Shown here one piece after another: positions 13,161 through 18,916 of a DNA stretch of 18,922 bases (the first letter of the stretch is position 1; the number at the start of each line of letters is the position of its first letter). Location of the stretch: the NCBI GenBank assembly GCA_034666465.1, contig JAXDLT010000393.1, forward strand, positions 1-18,922, read 5' to 3'. The notes under the pieces were generated by a model. That model was not told the DNA's origin. It saw only the letters and a list, made by a program, of their open reading frames with translations, and made no database searches. The translations under genes were made by a program, and so were the position numbers. The stretch comes from CF-96 sp028287605 (GTDB taxonomy: Bacteria; Chloroflexota; Dormibacteria; Aeolococcales; Aeolococcaceae).

Positions 13161-13622
13161 TCAGGAGACGCGGACGATGGTGACGGGGCGGACCCCACCG
13201 GGGGTCGCGACGCTCACCTCCTCGCCGATGCGATGGCCGATGAGCGCCTTGCCCACCGGCGACTCCATGGAGATGCGGCCCTTCGCGACGTCAACCTCGG
13301 CGGGGCCGACGATGCTGTACTCCTCCTCGCCGAACTCGTCGCGCACGGTCACCCGCGAGCCCACCTGCACCCGGCCGTCGTGCTGCTCCTCGATGAGCAC
13401 CGCGTTGCGGATCATCTTCTCGAGGGTGAGGATGCGGCCCTCGAGCATGCCCTGGTCGTTCTTGGCGTCGTCGTATTCGGCGTTCTCGCTGATGTCGCCG
13501 AACTCCATCGCATACTTGATGCGCTCAGCGATCTCGCTGCGCCTGGTCGTGCGCAGCTCCTCGAGCTCCGTCTGGAGCTTGTCCAGGCCCTCCTGGGTGA
13601 GGAGGACGGGCTTGTCGAGCAT
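13161..13622 (-). CDS. greA: Transcription elongation factor GreA
   Basis: Rescues backtracked RNA polymerase by stimulating cleavage of the nascent RNA 3' end through the secondary channel. The 153-residue product has the N-terminal coiled coil (about 9-75, LTQEGLDKLQTELEEL) with the tip GDISENAEYDDAK (42-54) whose acidic residues Asp43 and Glu46 correspond to the catalytic pair, and the C-terminal FKBP-like domain ending in SPVGKALIGHRIGEEV (121-136). The frame is open 29 codons further upstream, but the ATG at 13622 gives the standard GreA N-terminus. A TATACT -10 element about 60 nt upstream drives greA-lysS-serS and the genes after it. Unlike other lead genes here, greA has a leader of about 55 nt. 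Confidence 0.96.
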   Translation of the reverse strand: MLDKPVLLTQEGLDKLQTELEELRTTRRSEIAERIKYAMEFGDISENAEYDDAKNDQGMLEGRILTLEKMIRNAVLIEEQHDGRVQVGSRVTVRDEFGEEEYSIVGPAEVDVAKGRISMESPVGKALIGHRIGEEVSVATPGGVRPVTIVRVS

Positions 13623-13656
13623 TGGGCGGCACACCTCGGCGCGCGTCGGCGACCCG

Positions 13657-13689
13657 CCGCCGGAAACGGCGGGATGGCCGGCGAGTATA
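13657..13689 (-). promoter_or_regulatory. greA operon promoter (-10 TATACT) and leader hairpin
   Basis: TATACT (minus strand, 13689-13684) matches the -10 consensus at 5 of 6 positions; +1 would be near 13677, giving a leader of about 55 nt. The leader includes a small hairpin CCGCCG-TTTC-CGGCGG (13672-13657). No convincing -35 is visible. This operon diverges from the small-RNA candidate and dus. Confidence 0.5.
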
Positions 13690-13757
13690 GGCGAGCGCCA
13701 GCAGTTCATGCCCCCATCATCGGCGGGGATGAGGGCGCCCCCTGGACCCGGTCACGC

Positions 13758-13786
13758 TTGCCCTATGGTGATAGGGAGAGTATCAT
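13758..13786 (+). promoter_or_regulatory. Sigma70-type promoter of the small-RNA candidate
   Basis: TTGCCC (13758-13763), 17-bp spacer, TATCAT (13781-13786). The -10 matches at 5 of 6 positions and the spacing is ideal. The predicted +1 (13792-13793) coincides with the first base of a perfect hairpin, not with any start codon. Confidence 0.6.
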
Positions 13787-13791
13787 CAACC

Positions 13792-13865
13792 ACCGCCATA
13801 TCGATGGCGGTTCCTCCTACCCCCCCTCTCGGGGCGTCTCCCCTCTACCGGAGGCGCCCCTTTCT
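13792..13865 (+). ncRNA. Candidate ~74-nt small RNA (two hairpins, C-rich anti-SD-like linker)
   Basis: The predicted transcript begins with a perfect 8-bp stem, ACCGCCAT-ATCG-ATGGCGGT (13792-13811). A C-rich unpaired linker follows with CCTCCT (13813-13818) and seven C's (13820-13826). It ends with an 11-bp stem GGGGCGTCTCC / GGAGGCGCCCC (13831-13841 with 13850-13860, one G-U pair, 8-nt loop CCTCTACC) followed by TTTCT. That is the layout of an sRNA: protected 5' end, exposed seed, intrinsic terminator. CCTCCT is the complement of AGGAGG. The layout recalls C-rich actinobacterial RNAs such as 6C, but the C's here lie mainly in the linker rather than in hairpin loops. The alternative is a dus leader with an attenuator; a separate -10 for dus after the terminator speaks against it. 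Confidence 0.5.
13831..13865 (+). terminator. Intrinsic terminator-like hairpin upstream of dus
   Basis: Eleven-bp GC-rich stem with one G-U pair, 8-nt loop, then TTTCT. It lies between the upstream promoter (13758-13786) and the dus start (13902). A competing weak pairing of the C-run with GGGG (around 13823-13834) is possible, which would be the antiterminator if this were an attenuator. Confidence 0.55.
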
Positions 13866-13889
13866 GGTGGAGCGGGCGACCGGCGCGGA

Positions 13890-13895
13890 TACCAT
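13890..13895 (+). promoter_or_regulatory. -10 element TACCAT of dus (leaderless)
   Basis: TACCAT lies exactly 6 nt before the ATG at 13902 and after the terminator-like hairpin. There is no -35 consensus, and no Shine-Dalgarno except AGG directly against the ATG, too close to work. The geometry matches the rhodanese and decarboxylase genes. Confidence 0.45.
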
Positions 13896-13901
13896 CCCAG
13901 G

Positions 13902-14948
13902 ATGACCGTCGGCACCTCGACCCGGCCCGTCCCCCTGCGCCTGGGGGCGCTGGAGCTGCGCTCGGCGGTGCTGGTCGCCCCGATGGCGGGCATCACCGAC
14001 GCCCCCTTCCGCGCCATCGCCGCGGAGATGGGGGCGGGGCTGGTGTGCACCGAGATGGTGGCCGCGGAGGCGGTGGCGCGCAGCATCGAGGCGAGCCTGA
14101 GGCTGCTCGACTTCCCCGGCGGCGTGGGCAGCCCGGTGGGCGCCCAGTTCGTCGGCAGCGACCCGGCGATCATGGCCGAGGCCGCCCGGGTCGCCGTCGA
14201 CCGCGGCGCCCAGACGGTGGACGTGAACCTCGGCTGCCCGGTGCGCAAGGTGGTGGGCCTCGGCAACGGCGCCGCCCTCGCCCGCGACGTCGCCGCCACC
14301 GCGAGGGTGCTGGGGGCGATGACCGCCGCGGTCGACGTTCCGGTGACCGCGAAGATGCGCCTCGGCTGGGACCACTCGACCATCAACGCGCCCGAGCTGG
14401 CCCGCGCCCTCCAGGACGTGGGCGTGGCCATGGTCACGGTCCACGGCCGCACCCGCTGCCAGGGCTACGCGGGCAGCGCCGACTGGGACGAGATCGCCCG
14501 CGTCAAGGAGGCGGTGGACATCCCGGTGATCGGCAGCGGCGATGCCATGGACGTGGAGCGGATGGCCACCGAGATCGAGCGTGGCCGGGTCGACGGCGTG
14601 GTGGTCGCCCGCGGCATGCTCGGCAACTTCTGGCTGGTGCGCCAGGCCGCCCACCGCCTCGCCACCGGCGAGCTGCTCGAGGAGCAGCCGTTCGCCGAGC
14701 GGGTGGCGCTCGCCCGCCGCCACCTCCACGAGCTCATCGCCTACTACGGCGAGCGCCGGGCGCTGAAGATCGGCCGCAAGTACGTCGCCTGGACCATCCG
14801 CGGCTGCGCCGGCGCCTCCAGGCTGCGTGCCGCCGTGCAGGACCTCGACACGCCCGAGCGCGTCGACGAGCTCTTCGACGCCGCCCTCGCCGCCGGCCAG
14901 TCGTCCGGCGGCTGGTTCCGCCCGGTGTTCACCAGCGGCGAGGGGTGA
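13902..14948 (+). CDS. dus: tRNA-dihydrouridine synthase (DusB-like)
   Basis: FMN enzyme that reduces uridines in the tRNA D-loop to dihydrouridine using NADPH. The 348-residue product is a TIM barrel with a C-terminal helical tRNA-binding domain. Motifs: VLVAPMAGITDAPFR (23-37, FMN phosphate/isoalloxazine site), GAQFVGSDP (80-88), DVNLGCPVRKV (107-117) with catalytic Cys112, VTAKMRLGWD (148-157) with Lys151, VTVHGRTRCQGY (178-189) with His181, and IGSGDAMD followed by VARGMLGNFW (FMN phosphate). It is closest in pattern to DusB, often found near greA-lysS and coaX; here it is transcribed divergently from greA. Its stop overlaps the next start as GTGA. Confidence 0.94.
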   Translation: MTVGTSTRPVPLRLGALELRSAVLVAPMAGITDAPFRAIAAEMGAGLVCTEMVAAEAVARSIEASLRLLDFPGGVGSPVGAQFVGSDPAIMAEAARVAVDRGAQTVDVNLGCPVRKVVGLGNGAALARDVAATARVLGAMTAAVDVPVTAKMRLGWDHSTINAPELARALQDVGVAMVTVHGRTRCQGYAGSADWDEIARVKEAVDIPVIGSGDAMDVERMATEIERGRVDGVVVARGMLGNFWLVRQAAHRLATGELLEEQPFAERVALARRHLHELIAYYGERRALKIGRKYVAWTIRGCAGASRLRAAVQDLDTPERVDELFDAALAAGQSSGGWFRPVFTSGEG

Positions 14949-15223
14949 GCGAGCCCCGCCGCCTCGGCGAGCCCGTCGAGCTGCCCTGGTGGGTGATCCC
15001 CCTCGGCCTGCCCCCGGCCCTGACCCTGCTCCTCGGCGTGGTGCTGCGCGCGCCACTGAGCGGCCGCCTCCTCGACCTCGCCGCCTCGCTGGCGATGCTC
15101 TGGCTGCTGGTCGCCGTCGCTCGCCGGGTGGAGAGCCGCAACTTGCAGAGCGTCTTGATCTGCGCGGCGTATGCGTTCTGGACATTCATGGTCCTGATCT
15201 GGGCGGTCGAGGTCGGCGGGTAG
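14945..15223 (+). CDS. Small three-helix membrane protein coupled to dus
   Basis: A 92-residue hydrophobic protein that I do not recognise. Three membrane segments are predicted by eye: LPWWVIPLGLPPALTLLLGVVL (about 13-34), LLDLAASLAMLWLLVAVA (about 41-58) and VLICAAYAFWTFMVLIWAV (about 70-88). A basic stretch RRVESRN follows helix 2, putting the helix 2-3 loop on the cytoplasmic side. It begins with GTG overlapping the dus stop (GTGA) and preceded by GAGGGG, so translation should depend on dus. The coding call rests on length, amphipathic arrangement and coupling; no known motif is present. Confidence 0.7.
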   Translation: MSEPRRLGEPVELPWWVIPLGLPPALTLLLGVVLRAPLSGRLLDLAASLAMLWLLVAVARRVESRNLQSVLICAAYAFWTFMVLIWAVEVGG

Positions 15224-15230
15224 TCACCCG

Positions 15231-15265
15231 CCCCTGGAGGGCGAGCTCCAGCCCGCCCTCCGGGG
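15231..15265. terminator. Bidirectional terminator hairpin between dus operon and surface-protein gene
   Basis: GGAGGGCG (15236-15243) pairs with CGCCCTCC (15254-15261) across a 10-nt loop; after one bulged T, CCCC (15231-15234) pairs with GGGG (15262-15265). It fills the 45-nt gap between two convergent genes. No U-tract on either strand. Confidence 0.5.
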
Positions 15266-15268
15266 TGC

Positions 15269-16384
15269 TCAGGAGACCGCGCCGCCCGCTCGGGCACGGC
15301 CACCACGTCGACGCCACATGGAGGCCAGCGTCGTCATGGCGCCAGCGACGACGAGGCCGAACGCGCCCCCGCCCAGTTGCAGGCCCGTGCTCGGAACCAT
15401 CAGCAGACCACGACCGCTGGTGGTGGTGGCCAGCGGAGCTGCCTCACCGCCGGTCGCCGGCACGAGCGACACCACGGACTGCGAGACACGGGTCACCGCG
15501 CTGTCGTTGACTTTCAGGTACGGGCTGACCCCCACGCGTCCACCACTGCCCACCCGGCCGACGCCGGGGACATCACACAGGTATCCGTCGTCGGAACCAT
15601 CGCTCGACGACCCGGTGTGGAGCAGGTCGAGGGTCTGATCGCCCATCGTGACGCCGAGCGCGTTGCCGGCGCTGTGACCGTGTGAGCCGCGGCCGTCGTC
15701 GCGGGCGTCGCTCTCCGCCTCCAGTGCCGTCACATCGACCGCGCTCCCCCTCTGGCCGGAACCATGACCGGCCAGCGCTGACCCGGAGCTCGCCGCCCAC
15801 AGGCCGTCCGAACCCTGCTGCGGACCAGCCCCGCCAACCGCCAGGTCGACGAGCGCTGACCGGGAGTTCGCAGTCGAGGAGCCGCCGGAGGTCTCGGCAC
15901 CGGTGGTCCAGGAGGCGATCAGCAGGCTGAGAAGCGGGTTGGCAGGCAGAGCGACGAGCTGGCCCTGGTCATGGGCGGTTCCCGAGCTGCCACCGCCGAC
16001 GACCGTGTTCCCGAGCACGCGGACGGCAGAGCTCTCGGCACGCGAGTCGGCCGGCCCGGCGCTGGCCGCGGTGCAGCTCACGCAGGCGTCCACCGGGGCG
16101 AGGTCGACCTTCACCGCGCCGGCCCTGGAGCCCTCCGCCGGTGACTGTGCGCGAACCGCGTCGTGCTGCGGTGCGGGTCTCCGGCCCAGCGTCGGTGGGC
16201 GCGGAACGGCCGTTGTGGGCAACGACGCGTCCGGCGGCGCATGAGCGACGCTCCGCTGTGTCGCACTCGGCTCCAGGATCACTCCGGCGGCTGCCGTGGT
16301 GGTGCCGAGCCCCACGCCGACCGAGAGCGCGGTGGCCGCCGACGCCGCGCCCCACAGAGTCCTTCTGTTCATGGCGATCCCCAT
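15269..16384 (-). CDS. Secreted surface protein with VPxTG-type sorting signal
   Basis: A 371-residue exported protein of unknown function. It opens with a Sec signal peptide (MNRRTLWGAASAATALSVGVG...AAAG, to about residue 34). The mature part is Gly/Ser/Ala-rich with few lysines and scattered Cys (101, 104, 270), resembling repetitive low-complexity surface proteins of actinobacteria. The C-terminus has the layout of a sortase signal: VPSTG (330-334), a hydrophobic segment (about 338-356) and a basic tail RRRGGRARAGG. A second VPATG lies at 308-312. If no sortase acts, the same segment would serve as a plain C-terminal membrane anchor. The start may be the second Met (ATG at 16372), which has a GGGGA Shine-Dalgarno; the first has none. 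Gene stands alone, divergent from the pentapeptide-repeat gene. Confidence 0.75.
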   Translation of the reverse strand: MGIAMNRRTLWGAASAATALSVGVGLGTTTAAAGVILEPSATQRSVAHAPPDASLPTTAVPRPPTLGRRPAPQHDAVRAQSPAEGSRAGAVKVDLAPVDACVSCTAASAGPADSRAESSAVRVLGNTVVGGGSSGTAHDQGQLVALPANPLLSLLIASWTTGAETSGGSSTANSRSALVDLAVGGAGPQQGSDGLWAASSGSALAGHGSGQRGSAVDVTALEAESDARDDGRGSHGHSAGNALGVTMGDQTLDLLHTGSSSDGSDDGYLCDVPGVGRVGSGGRVGVSPYLKVNDSAVTRVSQSVVSLVPATGGEAAPLATTTSGRGLLMVPSTGLQLGGGAFGLVVAGAMTTLASMWRRRGGRARAGGAVS

Positions 16385-16537
16385 GGTTCTGGATGCTGGA
16401 TCAGTACGTTGTACGCCAGCGCACCCTCCACGGCACGGTATTTACCCACGCAATGACGGTGAAGTTGCACGCTTCCACGACCGCCGCTCCATGCGACAGT
16501 TCGGGTGGAAGGAACTCCATCGAGTCGAGGGCTGGAC
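16385..16537. promoter_or_regulatory. Divergent intergenic region, surface protein / pentapeptide-repeat protein
   Basis: 153 nt, clearly richer in A+T than its surroundings. It must hold promoters for both genes, but I see no convincing -35/-10 pair. Noted elements: paired GTAC sites in GTACGTTGTAC (16404-16414) and the short dyad GGTA-TT-TACC (16437-16446). Confidence 0.35.
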
Positions 16538-17623
16538 ATGAGCTTGCACAGTGAGGGCGAGGGTACGGTCGACCGGAAGGTCGTGCGTCCGGTCGCGTGG
16601 GCAGTGGTGATCCTGGGGACCGCCGTCTGCGCGGCCGTCTACGGCCGGCTCGTCGCTCAGGGACGCACCCTCGTCCCCCCGGGACTCATCGTCGCCGGTG
16701 TGCTGCTGGCACTGGTGCTCGTCCTCTATCTGCTTCCGCCGACCCTGGTCTCGGCCACCGCCAGACTCAGCGACGCGGACCTCCTCAAAGCGCAGAATGA
16801 GGTTCGGACCGCACTGGTCCAAGCACTTGGCGGCGTGGCCGTGGTGGGCACGCTGTACTTCACCGCCGTCTCGCTCAACGATACACGCGACGGCACCAAC
16901 CGTTCCCTCGAGCTCAATCGCCAGGGACAGCTCGCCGACAGGTTCACGCAGGCTCTCAAGGGGTTGGGCAATGCGGAGGTCGACGTGCGCGTGGGCGCCA
17001 TCTACGCCCTCGAGCAGGTGGCCACGAGCTCGGCAGACCACCGCCTGGCGGTCGTCGACATCCTCACGAGCTATCTGCGTGACCACGATCGCTGGCAGCC
17101 CAGCGGGGCGGTGCAGGCATCCGCGGGCGTGACCGCGCCCGCGTCCTCGCCGCTCCGTGCCGATTTCCAAGCGGCGCTGACCGTTCTCGGCCGGCGTGCG
17201 CCGCATGACACCGACCGGAGGCTGGAGCTCCCCGGGATCGACCTGGGCGGCGCCGACCTCCGCGGCGCCCACTTCGAGAACGCCGACCTGTACGGCGCCC
17301 ACTTTGCGAAGGCCCTCCTCAACAACGCGCACCTCGACCGGGCCATCCTGTACAACGCCGATTTCACGAAGGCCGTCCTCGACCACGCCAGCCTGACGGA
17401 GGCCGTCCTCGTCGGCACCGACCTGACCAGGGCCGTCCTCGACCACGCACAGCTGAGGGGGACCAACCTGACGGAGGCCGTCCTGATCGGCACCGAGCTG
17501 ACCGGCGCTGACATCGACAAGGCCGATCTGACCGGTGTGCGGGACATCACGCCTGACCAGTTGGGGCGAACGAAGGGAAAGCCCAGCGCTCTGCCGGCCC
17601 TGGGCGCGGGCATCGGTCGATAG
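16538..17623 (+). CDS. Membrane-anchored pentapeptide-repeat protein
   Basis: A 361-residue protein with three parts. First, three membrane helices at about 19-40, 47-71 and 94-113. Second, a helical linker with RFTQALKGLGNAEVDVRVGAIYALEQVA (135-162) and LAVVDILTSYLRDHD (170-184), a segment found in many pentapeptide-repeat proteins of actinobacteria and Chloroflexota. Third, about 20 pentapeptide repeats (231-334, A[D/H/V]L/F-type units such as GADLRGAHFENADLYGAHF) forming a right-handed four-sided beta helix, closed by VRDITPDQL. Topology puts the repeats in the cytoplasm at the membrane if helix number is three with the N-terminus outside, which is uncertain. Function unknown. The ATG at 16538 is preferred over the GTG at 16505 because GAGG lies 7 nt before it. 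Confidence 0.85.
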   Translation: MSLHSEGEGTVDRKVVRPVAWAVVILGTAVCAAVYGRLVAQGRTLVPPGLIVAGVLLALVLVLYLLPPTLVSATARLSDADLLKAQNEVRTALVQALGGVAVVGTLYFTAVSLNDTRDGTNRSLELNRQGQLADRFTQALKGLGNAEVDVRVGAIYALEQVATSSADHRLAVVDILTSYLRDHDRWQPSGAVQASAGVTAPASSPLRADFQAALTVLGRRAPHDTDRRLELPGIDLGGADLRGAHFENADLYGAHFAKALLNNAHLDRAILYNADFTKAVLDHASLTEAVLVGTDLTRAVLDHAQLRGTNLTEAVLIGTELTGADIDKADLTGVRDITPDQLGRTKGKPSALPALGAGIGR

Positions 17624-17624
17624 G

Positions 17625-17659
17625 CGGCTCCGTGCAGGCGGCCCCGGCCACAGGAGCCG
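17625..17659 (+). terminator. Possible hairpin after the pentapeptide-repeat gene
   Basis: CGGCTCC (17625-17631) pairs with GGAGCCG (17653-17659) around a 21-nt G+C-rich loop. It starts 2 nt after the stop. No U-tract, so only a weak terminator candidate; read-through into the next gene is possible. Confidence 0.3.
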
Positions 17660-17689
17660 GCGTCAACCCAATCACCTGAGGACCGAATC

Positions 17690-18109
17690 ATGTTCACGCT
17701 CGATCCCCCGCATCGGATGCGCACCAGCCGGCTGGGTATCCCGGTCGCGGTCACCGCGACGTTGATCACCGGCGTGCTCGCCGCTGTCAGCCCGGCTGCC
17801 GCCGCCCCGCGTGCCGCGGACTGCACTGTCCACAGCGACGGCAGGCTGTACTGCGGCAACAACCCGGACGCCAAGCTGTACTCGGAGCCCAACTACGCGA
17901 GCCCTGTGAGCGGCATGATGCACGCCACCTACAGCTGGTTCACGTGCTGGCAGCACGGCCAGGTCCATCCCCGCCACAACGACATCTGGTACTGGACCAA
18001 GGGCGACGTCGGGCAGAACGGCTACACCGGCTGGGGCTTCATGCCCGCCTACGACGTCAGGACGACCGCGGACCCCGCGCCGGGATTGCCGCAATGCGCT
18101 GTCAATTGA
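17690..18109 (+). CDS. Small secreted four-cysteine protein, SH3-like
   Basis: A 139-residue exported protein. The N-terminus has a basic start (RMRTSR), hydrophobic core LGIPVAVTATLITGVLAAVS and an Ala-rich cleavage region (PAAAAP, about 35-40). The mature ~100 residues carry four Cys (45, 55, 86, 136), enough for two disulfides, and a beta-rich aromatic pattern: KLYSEPNYASPV, TYSWFTCW, DIWYWTKGD, GWGFMPAYDVRT. This looks like bacterial SH3-like secreted proteins common in Streptomyces and relatives, where short strands end in WGFxPAxxV. Function unknown; wall or glycan binding is a guess from the fold. Strong Shine-Dalgarno GAGGA lies 7 nt before the ATG at 17690. Its 3' end faces coaX across 28 nt. 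Confidence 0.75.
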   Translation: MFTLDPPHRMRTSRLGIPVAVTATLITGVLAAVSPAAAAPRAADCTVHSDGRLYCGNNPDAKLYSEPNYASPVSGMMHATYSWFTCWQHGQVHPRHNDIWYWTKGDVGQNGYTGWGFMPAYDVRTTADPAPGLPQCAVN

Positions 18110-18127
18110 GCGCCCGCGGACAGCTCA
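18107..18127. terminator. Weak hairpin between the secreted protein and coaX
   Basis: TGAGC and GCTCA form a 5-bp stem around an 11-nt loop, overlapping the stop codon of the secreted-protein gene. It is the only structure I see in this 28-nt convergent gap; too short to call firmly. Confidence 0.2.
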
Positions 18128-18137
18128 GCGGAACGCG

Positions 18138-18902
18138 CTACGTATTCAACTCGTAGATCAACCGCAATCCATCCAACGTCAACCGCTGGTCCACCACCTC
18201 GATGCAGTCCGTCTCCGACGCGATCAGCTCCGCGATGCCCCCGGTCCCGATCACCCGCGTCCCCGGCCCGAGCTCCGCCCGCATCCGTGACACCAGCCCC
18301 TCGATCAACCCCACATAGCCGAAGACCATCCCCGCCTGCATGCTCGTGGTGGTGGTCCGGCCGATCACCGAGCTCGGCGCGACCAGGTCGACGCGGCTCA
18401 GCTTGGCGGCGTGGGCCACCAGCGCCTCGAGGCTGATCAGCATGCCCGGGGCGATCGCCCCGCCGAGGTACTCGCCCTGCGCGGAGATCGCGTCGAAGGT
18501 GGTGGCGGTGCCGAAGTCGACCAGCACCGCCGGGCCACCGTAGCGGCGGTAGGCGGCGATGGCGTTGACGATGCGGTCCGCGCCCACCTGGCGCGGGTCG
18601 TCGTAGAGGATCCGCATCCCGGTGCGCACCCCGGGGCCGACCATCATCGGGCTGAGGCCGAAGAAGATCTGCGAGAGCCCCTCGATGCTGCGCGAGAGGG
18701 TGGGGACGACGCTGCTCACCACCACGCTGGTGATCGCCGAGGGCTCGACCCCACGGCTCCTCAGCAGCCCGGTGATGGTCAGGCCGAGCTCGTCGCCGGT
18801 GGCGTGCGAGTCGGTGCGCAGCCGGAAGTCGGCGACCAGCCGCTCGCCGTCGAAGACCCCGACGACGATGTTGGAGTTGCCCACGTCGATGGCGAGCAGC
18901 AT
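18138..18902 (-). CDS. coaX: Type III pantothenate kinase
   Basis: First step of coenzyme A synthesis: phosphorylates pantothenate with ATP; type III enzymes need a monovalent cation and are not inhibited by CoA. The 254-residue product is full length and has the ASKHA-fold motifs in order: LLAIDVGNSN (2-11, phosphate-1 loop with Asp6), VGPGVRTG (88-95), QVGADRIVNA (105-114) with the putative catalytic Asp109, VLVDFGTATTFD (126-137, phosphate-2 with Asp129), GGAIAPG (147-153) and IGTGGIAEL (218-226, adenosine motif). The ATG at 18902 gives the standard N-terminus. A CATACT hexamer lies 8 nt upstream. coaX often neighbours dusB-greA-lysS in other bacteria; here three accessory genes lie between. 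Confidence 0.96.
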   Translation of the reverse strand: MLLAIDVGNSNIVVGVFDGERLVADFRLRTDSHATGDELGLTITGLLRSRGVEPSAITSVVVSSVVPTLSRSIEGLSQIFFGLSPMMVGPGVRTGMRILYDDPRQVGADRIVNAIAAYRRYGGPAVLVDFGTATTFDAISAQGEYLGGAIAPGMLISLEALVAHAAKLSRVDLVAPSSVIGRTTTTSMQAGMVFGYVGLIEGLVSRMRAELGPGTRVIGTGGIAELIASETDCIEVVDQRLTLDGLRLIYELNT

Positions 18903-18910
18903 GGCGGCCG

Positions 18911-18916
18911 AGTATG
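18911..18916 (-). promoter_or_regulatory. -10-like hexamer CATACT before coaX
   Basis: CATACT on the minus strand sits 8 nt before the coaX ATG, so the mRNA would be leaderless or nearly so. The -35 region lies beyond the window edge, so the promoter cannot be checked fully. Confidence 0.35.

Noticed and set aside
13657..13672. CCGCCG-GAAA-CGGCGG GNRA-tetraloop hairpin on the plus strand as a separate RNA
   Set aside because: No plus-strand promoter precedes it. On the transcribed minus strand it is an ordinary small leader stem of greA.
12258..14948. Long plus-strand frame running over lysS and greA into dus
   Set aside because: Only the part from 13902 is protein-like (Dus). The upstream part is antisense to lysS/greA and crosses the promoter and hairpins of the intergenic region.
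17220..17560. Tandem DNA repeats resembling a short repeat array
   Set aside because: The periodicity is 15 nt and matches pentapeptide codons (GCC-[GAC/CAC]-CTC units); it is protein repeat, not CRISPR or minisatellite.
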